NCBI RefSeq assembly: GCF_016124325.1
Contig: NZ_WGNY01000012.1
Location: 33,761-97,760 of the forward strand
Source: Phenylobacterium sp.
GTDB lineage: Bacteria > Pseudomonadota > Alphaproteobacteria > Caulobacterales > Caulobacteraceae
Length of the DNA: 64,000 nt
Reading direction: 5' to 3'
In this document: positions 43,597-50,282 of the stretch, piece after piece
How positions within the stretch are numbered: position 1 is the stretch's first letter
How the letters are laid out: every line of letters begins with the position of its first letter
Notes under the pieces: model-generated
The model's input: the letters and a program-made list of their open reading frames with translations, nothing else
The model's database searches: none
Told to the model about the DNA's origin: nothing
Translations under genes and position numbers: made by a program

Positions 43597-45094
43597 CCTC
43601 CGCCTGGGCGGCGAAGAACGCCTCGGGATCGTCGGCCTCCACCAGCCGCCGCCGCTCGATCACCCAGAACCGCTCGCCCACCGCGCGCACGAAGCTGCGG
43701 TCGTGGGAGACGATCAGGGCGGTGGCGTCGTCGTTCAGCAGCTCGGCCTCCAGCGCCTCCTGGCCCTCGATGTCCAGGTGGTTGGTGGGCTCGTCCAGCA
43801 GGTAGAAGGTGGGTCGGATCAGGCGCAGGACCAGCATCGCCACCCGCGCCCGCTGTCCGCCCGAGAGCTGCCGTATCGGCTTCTCCTGGGCCAGGATCTC
43901 GATCCCCGCGCCGGCCAGCAGCGCGCGCGCCCGCTGGTCGCCCACATCGAAGGGCCGGGTGATCGCCGCGAGCGGCGTGTCGTCCCCATCTAGGTCGGCG
44001 AGGCCCTGGTCGCCATAGCCCAGCACGAGCGAGGGCGTGGCCTTCACCAGCGGGGTCGGCGACCGGCCCTCGATGGCGGCCCGCGCCAGCCGCATCATCC
44101 GCGTCTTGCCCGCCCCGTTGGCGCCCAGCAGAACCACCCGGTCGCCCTGGAGGATGAACAGCTTGCCGGTCTTGAACAGGAGCGCGCCGTCCGGCGTCTC
44201 GACAGGGGCGTCGTCGAACGACATCAGCACCTTCGCCTGGCTCGCGCGGTGGTCCAGCCGGATCGCGCCGGCCGAGCGTTCCCGGTGCGCCGGCCGCGCG
44301 GCGGTCTCCAGCTTCTCGGCGCGCTGCTTGAGCTGCTTGGTCTTGGTGGTCAGCAGGTCGCTGCCCGAATTCACGCCGATGTTGTGCAGCTTGGCCGCCT
44401 GTCGCCGCAGCTGCTGGGCCGTCCTGATGTCCTTGTCGAACCGCCGCGCCTCGGCCTCGTCGGCTTCGTCGAGCGCGGCCCGGGCCCGCGAGTAGGGCAG
44501 CGCGAAGACCTGTGACCGCTCCGGCCGCAGGAACAGGGTGCGATGGGTCACCGCATCCAGGAAGGCCCGGTCGTGGCTGGCCACCACCACGGCGACGTCG
44601 CGCGGCAGGTCGTTCAGCCAGGCCTCCAGCTGCAGGATCTTCGCCAGGTCCAGGTGGTTGGTCGGCTCGTCCAGCAGCAGGACGTCGGGGTCGCCCACCC
44701 AGGCCCGCGCCAGCAACGCCAGCCGCCGCCAGCCGCCGCTCAGTTGGTCCAACCGCCGATCGCGCAGCTCGGCCGGCGCCGCCAGCGACTCCAGCACGAT
44801 ATCGGCGCGCCATTGCTCGCCCTCGTCCAGGCCCTCGCAGACGGCGTCATGGAGCGTGACGCCCATCAGATGGGGCGGCGCGTCCTGCGGCACATGGCCG
44901 ACGCGCACGGCGCGGGCGCGGGTGATCTCGCCAGAGGTCGCGTCGAACTCGCCGGCGATGCACCGCAGCAGGGTCGACTTGCCGGTCCCGTTGGCGGCGA
45001 CGACGCCCAGGCGGTCGCCGGCGCCGATCATGAGGTCGAGATTGGCGAAGAGCGGCGTCCGCAGCGTGACGCCGAGGTTCTGAAGATGGATCAA
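43580..45094 (-). CDS. ABC-F family ATP-binding protein
   Basis: Two ABC ATPase domains sit in one soluble chain with no membrane part. Walker A motifs are AANGTGKST and GANGAGKT, and signature motifs are LSGGWRRLALLARA and LSGGQRARVAMLVLR. ABC-F proteins act on ribosomes, rescuing stalled translation or protecting against antibiotics. I place the start at TTG 45094 (IHLQNLGVTLRTPLF), giving 504 residues; the frame is open to 45157 with non-conserved sequence. The linker between domains is Arg/Lys-rich, as expected. Confidence 0.9.
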   Translation of the reverse strand: MIHLQNLGVTLRTPLFANLDLMIGAGDRLGVVAANGTGKSTLLRCIAGEFDATSGEITRARAVRVGHVPQDAPPHLMGVTLHDAVCEGLDEGEQWRADIVLESLAAPAELRDRRLDQLSGGWRRLALLARAWVGDPDVLLLDEPTNHLDLAKILQLEAWLNDLPRDVAVVVASHDRAFLDAVTHRTLFLRPERSQVFALPYSRARAALDEADEAEARRFDKDIRTAQQLRRQAAKLHNIGVNSGSDLLTTKTKQLKQRAEKLETAARPAHRERSAGAIRLDHRASQAKVLMSFDDAPVETPDGALLFKTGKLFILQGDRVVLLGANGAGKTRMMRLARAAIEGRSPTPLVKATPSLVLGYGDQGLADLDGDDTPLAAITRPFDVGDQRARALLAGAGIEILAQEKPIRQLSGGQRARVAMLVLRLIRPTFYLLDEPTNHLDIEGQEALEAELLNDDATALIVSHDRSFVRAVGERFWVIERRRLVEADDPEAFFAAQAEASPPP

Positions 45095-45473
45095 GGGTCT
45101 GCCCGTTCGTATCGGCGGGCCGCCGCCTGGCGTGGACCGTCCATGGTCCCGCCGCACGCGGTTCGGCTCGCAATGTCGGAAGGGGCGGCGCGCCCCACGC
45201 GCTCAGGCGCGGGACTCAGCCGCCGCGGAGGGCAGACAGAGGTCTAAGGCGACGTCTCTGTTCAGCCCTGCAAGCGCACCTGCAGGGCGGGTATGGGGCC
45301 AAGCCGGCGATGACGCGGATCTCCAAACATCATGCGGCGCCCCCTTTCTGGCTAAGGTTCAAGAGAGGACCATCATCGTCCGGCGAGCCTAGGGCGCGCA
45401 AGAGGGAAGGCGTGGCGGAAAACGAGGGAAACTTGGCATTCCAGCCGTCGGACCGCGGAGGCAGAATGGCGCC
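45095..45473. other. 379-bp gap between ABC-F and DUF1272 genes
   Basis: No convincing gene lies here on either strand. A perfect 8-bp inverted repeat, GCCCTGCA/TGCAGGGC (45265-45272 and 45281-45288) with an 8-nt loop, is the only structure I see. The left end must contain the promoter and leader of the ABC-F gene, and the right end the promoter of the DUF1272 gene. Confidence 0.6.
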
Positions 45474-45719
45474 ATGCTGACGCTCAAGCCAAACTGCGAA
45501 TGCTGCGATCGCGACCTAGCGCCTGACAGCCCGGACGCGCGCATCTGCAGCTTCGAATGCACCTTCTGCGCCGACTGTGTCGACGCGCGGCTGAAGGGCG
45601 CCTGCCCCAACTGCGGCGGCGAGCTGGTGCGCCGGCCGGTCCGGCCCGCGGCGGCGCTGGCGAAGTTCCCGGCCTCGACCGAACGCGTCGTGAAGCCTCA
45701 CGAGGCCTGCGCGGCCTAG
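45474..45719 (+). CDS. DUF1272 zinc-ribbon-like small protein
   Basis: The 81-residue protein is dominated by cysteine pairs: NCECCDRDL, ARICSFECTFCADC and CPNCGGEL, which would hold zinc. This matches DUF1272, a family of short cysteine-rich bacterial proteins of unknown role. The C-terminal 25 residues are not cysteine-rich. It appears to be transcribed alone. Confidence 0.9.
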   Translation: MLTLKPNCECCDRDLAPDSPDARICSFECTFCADCVDARLKGACPNCGGELVRRPVRPAAALAKFPASTERVVKPHEACAA

Positions 45720-45746
45720 AGCTCTCGCGAGGGACGAACCCCCATC

Positions 45747-45877
45747 CCGTCATCCTCGCCCTTGTGGCGAGGATCCCTCTGTCGGCTGGCACGGTGTTCG
45801 TCGTCGATGCCGCGGACCCGTCGGCCGGCTCACGGCGACCGACCGAGGGATCCCAGGCACAAGGCCTGGGATGACGG
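45747..45877. repeat. Long imperfect inverted repeat bounded by CCGTCAT...ATGACGG
   Basis: The left arm (CCGTCATCCTCGCCCTTGTG onward) and the right arm (ending GGCCTGGGATGACGG) are near reverse complements over about 33 bp each, with a central 60-bp spacer. It fills the gap between the convergent DUF1272 and hybrid-kinase genes. It has the same outer ends as the elements at 715-857 and 47949-48075. Confidence 0.75.
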
Positions 45878-45901
45878 ACGAGGAGAAGACGTCGTTCTCC
45901 C

Positions 45902-47017
45902 TCACGCCGCCTTGGGCTCCAGCGCCGCTTCCATGGCGGCGAACAGCGTCTCGGCGCGGATCGGCTTGCCGATGTGGCCGTCGGCCCCGGCGGCGGCGCT
46001 GGCGGCGCGATCCTCGGGCGAGGTGTTGGCCGAGAGCACGATCGCCGGCGTCCGGGAACGACCCCTCGCGGCCTCCTCGGCGCGGATCTCGCGGATGGCC
46101 GAGATCCCGTCGGTCACCGGCATGCGCAGGTCCATCAGCACCATGTCGAAGCCGCCCGCGCGCCAGGCCTCGACGGCCTCGAAGCCGTTCTCCACCGTGG
46201 TGACCTCGACGCCGGCCGCCTCGAGCATCAGGGCGATGACCTTGCGGTTGGTGGGATTGTCGTCGGCGGCCAGCACCCGCAGCGGGTGGTCGGCCGGCGC
46301 CCGGCCGGGCCGCTCGTCCGGGGCGAGGTCGGCGTCGCCGTAGTCCAGCAGGCCGCTGACCAGCCGGTCGAGCTGGCGCGCCGCGGCGCGGATGTCTGAC
46401 ACCAGCGCCCGCTGCTCGGGATCGAGCTGGCCGGCGTCGAGCGCCTCGGCCAGGCCCATCACGCCGTTGAGCGGCGTGCGCAGTTCGTGGCTCATGTCGG
46501 CGAGGAACTGGCCCTTGGCCTTCTGGGCCGCCTCGGCATGGGCCAGCGCCTGTTCGAGCGCCTCGGCCTGGTGCTTCATCTCGGTGATGTCGACCCGCAG
46601 GCCGATCACGCCCCCGTCGGAGGTGCGGCGCTCCTCGATCATCAGCCAGCGGCCGTCGGACACCTGCTGCTCGTGGCGGTCGCCGGTGGCTGTGAAGAGC
46701 TTGGCCTCGCGCTCGGCCAGCCATTCGGCCTCGCGGCCGATGGCGTCGGGATAGTCGCCGCGCGCCACGCCCACGCGCAGGGTGTCGATCAGCCGGGCGC
46801 CGGGCGCGAAGAGGTCGGCCGAGCGGTGGTAGATCTCGGCGTAGCGCCGGTTCCACAGCACGTAGCGGCCCTCGGCGTCGAGGAAGACCACGCCCTCGGG
46901 AATCGCGTCGATGGCGTCGCGCAGCCGAGCCTCGGCGAGGCGAGCGCGAGCCTCGGCCTCGGCGCGCCGGCCGCCCAGCAGCCGCGAAATCCAGGCCCCG
47001 AGGCCTCCTGACGCCAT
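45902..47017 (-). CDS. PAS-HisKA-receiver hybrid protein lacking an ATPase domain
   Basis: ATG at 47017, with GGAGGG five bases upstream, gives 371 residues. Order: a short helical start, a PAS_7-type domain (about 30-145), a coiled coil, a HisKA segment with His177 in FLADMSHELRTPLNGVMGLAEAL, then almost directly a receiver domain (246-365) with Asp296 in LMDLRMP and Lys351 in IGKP. The HATPase_c N, G1, F and G2 boxes that should lie between residues 226 and 245 are absent and there is no space for them. It cannot autophosphorylate by itself, so it may relay phosphate from another kinase. Confidence 0.88.
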   Translation of the reverse strand: MASGGLGAWISRLLGGRRAEAEARARLAEARLRDAIDAIPEGVVFLDAEGRYVLWNRRYAEIYHRSADLFAPGARLIDTLRVGVARGDYPDAIGREAEWLAEREAKLFTATGDRHEQQVSDGRWLMIEERRTSDGGVIGLRVDITEMKHQAEALEQALAHAEAAQKAKGQFLADMSHELRTPLNGVMGLAEALDAGQLDPEQRALVSDIRAAARQLDRLVSGLLDYGDADLAPDERPGRAPADHPLRVLAADDNPTNRKVIALMLEAAGVEVTTVENGFEAVEAWRAGGFDMVLMDLRMPVTDGISAIREIRAEEAARGRSRTPAIVLSANTSPEDRAASAAAGADGHIGKPIRAETLFAAMEAALEPKAA

Positions 47018-47178
47018 ACTCGCCCTCCGAATCACGCCGAACCCGAGGATGCGTGGCGGATGTTTCGCCCAGGTCGCAAAACGCGGAGATAGCCCCGATG
47101 GGGCCTCCGGCGCCCGTCGTGACCGCAGCCGGCGCCCGGCGATTGCACAACCGGCGATGGCGGCCGTATGAGCGGCCC

Positions 47179-47874
47179 ATGCGCATCACCACGATCGGCT
47201 TCGACGCCGACGACACGCTCTGGCACAACGAGACGATCTTCCGCCTGACGCAGGATCGCCTGCGGGAGATGATGAGCGTCTACGCCAGCCACGAGGCCAC
47301 CAACGCCAAGCTGGCCGAGGTGGAGGGGCGCAACCTGCGGCTCTACGGCTACGGGGTGAAGGGCTTCACGCTGTCGATGATCGAGACGGCGATGGAACTG
47401 ACCAACCACGCCCCGCCCGGACGGCTGATCGCCGACATCCTGGCGGCGGGACGGGAGATGCTGTCGCACCCCGTCGAGCCGCTGCCGGGCGTCGAGAAGA
47501 CGCTGTTCGAGCTGACCGACGACTACCGCCTGGTGCTGATCACCAAGGGCGACCTGCTGCACCAGGAGCAGAAGCTGGCCGCCTCAGGCCTGGGCGAGCT
47601 GTTCTCGGGCGTCGAGATCGTCAGCGAGAAGGACGCCGGCACTTACAAGCGCGCCTTCGAGCGGCACGGCACGGGCGCCCACGAGGCGGTGATGGTGGGC
47701 AACTCGGTGCGCTCCGACATCCTGCCGGCGCTGGAGGCCGGCGCCTGGGGCGCGCACATCCCCTACCACATCACCTGGGCCCACGAGGTCGCCGAAGCCC
47801 CGGCCGACCACCCGAAGTTCGTGGAACTGGCCACCATCTCCGACCTTCCGGCCTGGGTGCGGGGGCTCAGCTAG
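47179..47874 (+). CDS. HAD family hydrolase
   Basis: ATG at 47179 (MRITTIGFDADDTLWHNE) gives 231 residues and begins right at HAD motif I (DxDxT form, DADDT). Motif II is VLITKGD, motif III involves Lys in SEKDAGTYKRAF, and motif IV is MVGNSVRSDILPALEAG. The helical cap lies between motifs I and II. It probably dephosphorylates a small metabolite. The open frame upstream overlaps the promoter region of the divergent hybrid protein and is not coding. Confidence 0.88.
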   Translation: MRITTIGFDADDTLWHNETIFRLTQDRLREMMSVYASHEATNAKLAEVEGRNLRLYGYGVKGFTLSMIETAMELTNHAPPGRLIADILAAGREMLSHPVEPLPGVEKTLFELTDDYRLVLITKGDLLHQEQKLAASGLGELFSGVEIVSEKDAGTYKRAFERHGTGAHEAVMVGNSVRSDILPALEAGAWGAHIPYHITWAHEVAEAPADHPKFVELATISDLPAWVRGLS

Positions 47875-48229
47875 GTCGGACCACGAAAGGCGCGGACTGC
47901 GGCGGCCCAGGCCGGAGGGCCGCTCGATAGCTTGAAAACATTTCAGGTCGTCATGGCCCGGCTTGTCCGGGCCACCCATGAACGCCGAGCGTGCAGATCG
48001 GGTCGCCGCGCCGCCGCCGCCCAAACCGGCCGCTGTCCGTGTTCATGGGTCGCCCGGACAAGCCGGGCGATGACGGCGAGGGGCGGCAAATTGCGCCCTC
48101 AGCTTTGAATTTCCATATTCATTATGATTTTCCGTATCTTGATGGAATTTGAGCACTGTATCCGTAGAGGTCCGGCGACACCGCGCCTTTCGCGTCCCTT
48201 CGTGCTTTTCGTGGTTTCCAAGACGCCCA
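47875..48229. other. Gap with a palindromic element upstream of the ECF41 operon
   Basis: No gene is supported here. The first 200 bp hold the inverted repeat listed separately. The rest is locally AT-rich (48105-48160, e.g. AATTTCCATATTCATTATGATTTTC in part), unlike its surroundings, and leads into the ECF41-type promoter. Confidence 0.6.
47949..48075. repeat. Long inverted repeat bounded by CGTCAT...ATGACG
   Basis: CGTCATGGCCCGGCTTGTCC (47949 onward) with CCACCCATGAAC forms the left arm; GTTCATGGGTCGCCCGGACAAGCCGGGCGATGACG (quoted in part) forms the right arm. The arms match over about 34 bp around a spacer of roughly 58 bp. It is the third element in the window with these ends. Confidence 0.75.
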
Positions 48230-48256
48230 TGTCACAACCGCGCCGGTCCCGCCGTC
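48230..48256 (+). promoter_or_regulatory. ECF41-type promoter
   Basis: TGTCACA (48230-48236) is followed after exactly 16 bp by CGTC (48253-48256). From memory, this is the conserved promoter reported for ECF41 sigma factors and their carboxymuconolactone-decarboxylase-type targets. It lies 28 bp before the first gene of an operon that itself encodes an ECF41 sigma factor, which implies positive autoregulation. Confidence 0.8.
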
Positions 48257-48284
48257 CTCGCCTTGAAATCGCGGAGGAGGGCGG

Positions 48285-48695
48285 ATGCGCCACTGGGATC
48301 GATACCTCGCCGGGCCGACGGGCCTGGCGCTTTTCGCCAACGGGCTGGCCATGCTGTTCGCGGGCCTGGCCTGGTACGACGCCGTGCCGGGCGTGCCGCA
48401 GACGGGCCCCTACAACGCCCACTTCATCCGCGACATCGGCGCCATCTACGTGATGGGCGGCCTGGCGCTGGGCTGGTTCGCCTGGCGTCCGGCGCAGGGC
48501 TGGCCGGCGATGGCGGCCGCGGCCGCGTGGCTGACGATGCACGCGGCGATCCACGTCTACGACGCCAGCTGTGGCGCCTCGCCCCTGGCCGACGTCCAGC
48601 GCGACTTCGTGGGCGTCTATCTGCTCGCGGCGATCCCGCTGGCCCTGGCGCTCTTCCGCAAGCCCACGCGCGACCTCGAACTCCTGGGAGCCTGA
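48285..48695 (+). CDS. Small four-helix membrane protein of the ECF41 operon
   Basis: ATG at 48285, with GGAGGAGGG upstream, gives 136 residues with about four membrane segments (around 12-32, 48-66, 72-92, 108-127). A conserved-looking GPYNAHFIRDIGAIYVMGGLAL stretch (quoted in part) and HAAIHVYDASCG with His residues lie at the membrane face. It resembles small DoxX/DUF-type membrane proteins, but I cannot name the family. It is the first gene behind the ECF41 promoter and lies 3 bp before the AhpD-like gene. Confidence 0.8.
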   Translation: MRHWDRYLAGPTGLALFANGLAMLFAGLAWYDAVPGVPQTGPYNAHFIRDIGAIYVMGGLALGWFAWRPAQGWPAMAAAAAWLTMHAAIHVYDASCGASPLADVQRDFVGVYLLAAIPLALALFRKPTRDLELLGA

Positions 48696-48698
48696 CCG

Positions 48699-49244
48699 AT
48701 GCTGAAGTTCTTCCTGTCCCGCTGGCTCGACGGCTTCGAGAAGACGTTCGGCTACGACGCCAGCTACATGCGCCACGTGCTGGGCGTGAACCCCTGGAGC
48801 ATGCTGAAATTCGCGCTCGGGACCCAAGCGCCGGACCGCAACGCGGCGCCGGCCGAAGCCCTGGTCGCCGCCGGTCTCTACGGCACGCTCACGGAGGACT
48901 GCGGCCCCTGCGTGCAGGTCGGCGTCGACATCGCCACGGCCAACGGCGTCGATCCGAAGGTGCTGCGCGCCATCATCGCCGGCGACGAGGAGGCGATGGG
49001 CGAGACCGCGGCCCTGGGCTACCGCTTCGCCCGCGCCAGCCTGGCCCGCGACATGGAAGCCTGCGATCCGCTTCGCGACGAGATCCTGCGCCGCTGGGGC
49101 GACAAGGCGCTGGTGGCCATCAGCCTGGGCATGGTGGCCTCGCGCATGTACCCGACGCTCAAGTACGCCATGGGCTACGGCAAGGCCTGCTCGCGGGTGA
49201 AGGTCGGCGGGGAGACCGTCGCGCCGCTGCGGATCGCGGCGTAG
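48699..49244 (+). CDS. AhpD/carboxymuconolactone-decarboxylase-like protein
   Basis: The 181-residue all-helical protein contains TEDCGPCVQVGVDIA, a CxxC motif at Cys68-Cys71 followed by the helix typical of AhpD-like peroxidase and carboxymuconolactone-decarboxylase-fold proteins. The usual His two turns after the second Cys is not seen (V74/D77 instead), so activity may differ. Carboxymuconolactone-decarboxylase genes are the standard target and neighbour of ECF41 sigma factors. Ten bp separate it from the sigma gene. Confidence 0.8.
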   Translation: MLKFFLSRWLDGFEKTFGYDASYMRHVLGVNPWSMLKFALGTQAPDRNAAPAEALVAAGLYGTLTEDCGPCVQVGVDIATANGVDPKVLRAIIAGDEEAMGETAALGYRFARASLARDMEACDPLRDEILRRWGDKALVAISLGMVASRMYPTLKYAMGYGKACSRVKVGGETVAPLRIAA

Positions 49245-49254
49245 GGTCGGGGCG

Positions 49255-50115
49255 ATGGACGCGGCGCTCACCGACGCCTTCGAGGCCAACCGCCCGCGGC
49301 TGAAGCGGCTGGCCTACCGCATGCTGGGCTCGGTCTCCGAGGCCGAGGACGCCGTGCAGGACGCCTGGCTGCGCTGGGAGCGGGCCGGGCAGGGCGTGAC
49401 CGATCCCGCCGCCTGGCTGGTGCGGGCCACGACGCGGCTGTGCATCGACCGCCTGCGCGCCGCCAAGGCCGAGCGCGCCGCCTACAAGGGCCCCTGGCTG
49501 CCCGATCCGCTGATCGAGCCCCTGACCGAGGACCCGGTGGAGCGGGCCGAGGACGTCTCGGTGGCGTTCCTGCTGGCGCTGGAGCGGCTCTCGCCGCTGG
49601 AGCGGGCGGTGTTCCTGCTGCACGACGTGTTCGACGAGGACTACGACGCCGTGGCCGAGACCCTGGGGCGGACCGAGGCGGCGGTGCGCCAACTCGCCAG
49701 CCGGGCCCGCGAGCACGTGCGCGACGCCCGCCCGCGCTTCTCGGTCGACCAGGAGAAGGCGCTGAAGCTGATGACCGCCTTCGTCGCCGCCGCGCGCAAC
49801 GCCGACGCCGCGGCCCTCTCTGATCTGCTGGCGGAGGACGCGGTGATGGTCACCGACGGGGGCGGCAAGCGGAAGGCGGCGTTGCGGGTGCTGGTCGGCC
49901 GCGACGACGTCATCGGCCTGCTGCAGGGCCTGTCGTGGCGCCACGGCCTGCCGATGTACGAGAACTTCGAGGTGGTGCGGATCAACGGCGCGCCGGGGCT
50001 GCTGCTGCGCCTGGACGACGGCCCCGAGACCCTGGCCTTCGAGCCCGACGCCGAGGGCCGCATCCACGCCATCTACGCGATGAGGAACCCGGACAAGCTG
50101 CGGCACGTGGGGTAG
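49255..50115 (+). CDS. ECF41 group RNA polymerase sigma factor with SnoaL-like C-terminal domain
   Basis: This 286-residue sigma factor has region 2 (MLGSVSEAEDAVQDAWLRW, about 23-41), region 4 (about 108-155) and a fused SnoaL/NTF2-like domain (about 165-286) that regulates activity in place of an anti-sigma. The three motifs I associate with ECF41 are present: WLPDP (81-85) in the inter-domain linker, DGGGK (201-205) and NPDKL (278-282). It is the last gene of an operon with an ECF41-type promoter. Confidence 0.93.
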   Translation: MDAALTDAFEANRPRLKRLAYRMLGSVSEAEDAVQDAWLRWERAGQGVTDPAAWLVRATTRLCIDRLRAAKAERAAYKGPWLPDPLIEPLTEDPVERAEDVSVAFLLALERLSPLERAVFLLHDVFDEDYDAVAETLGRTEAAVRQLASRAREHVRDARPRFSVDQEKALKLMTAFVAAARNADAAALSDLLAEDAVMVTDGGGKRKAALRVLVGRDDVIGLLQGLSWRHGLPMYENFEVVRINGAPGLLLRLDDGPETLAFEPDAEGRIHAIYAMRNPDKLRHVG

Positions 50116-50130
50116 TGCGCATGGTGGCTC

Positions 50131-50159
50131 TTGATCTGGAACATACAGAGAACATACAG
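50131..50159 (+). promoter_or_regulatory. Predicted dnaG promoter with embedded SOS box
   Basis: TTGATC (50131-50136) and ATACAG (50154-50159) or the overlapping CATACA are 16-17 bp apart. Between them lies GAACATACAGAGAAC (50139-50153), an exact match to the alphaproteobacterial LexA box GAAC-N7-GAAC (reverse of GTTC-N7-GTTC). The half-site is part of a direct repeat GAACATACAG with an 11-bp period. LexA bound here would cover the promoter. dnaG starts 124 bp downstream of the predicted -10. Confidence 0.7.
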
Positions 50160-50282
50160 TAGCGTCCCCATGTGCGCGATTCGTAGTCCAAAACAGGCTG
50201 GCGTTCTGTCTACCGGGTCGGTCCTGGACCTACTGGGCCTCCCCTAAGCACGCCTAGTGGCCGCGTCGCGGTCTAATAGGGT

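Noticed and set aside
43580..45094. ABC-F gene as a specific antibiotic-resistance determinant
   Set aside because: Nothing in the sequence identifies a resistance subfamily; housekeeping ABC-F proteins look the same at this level.
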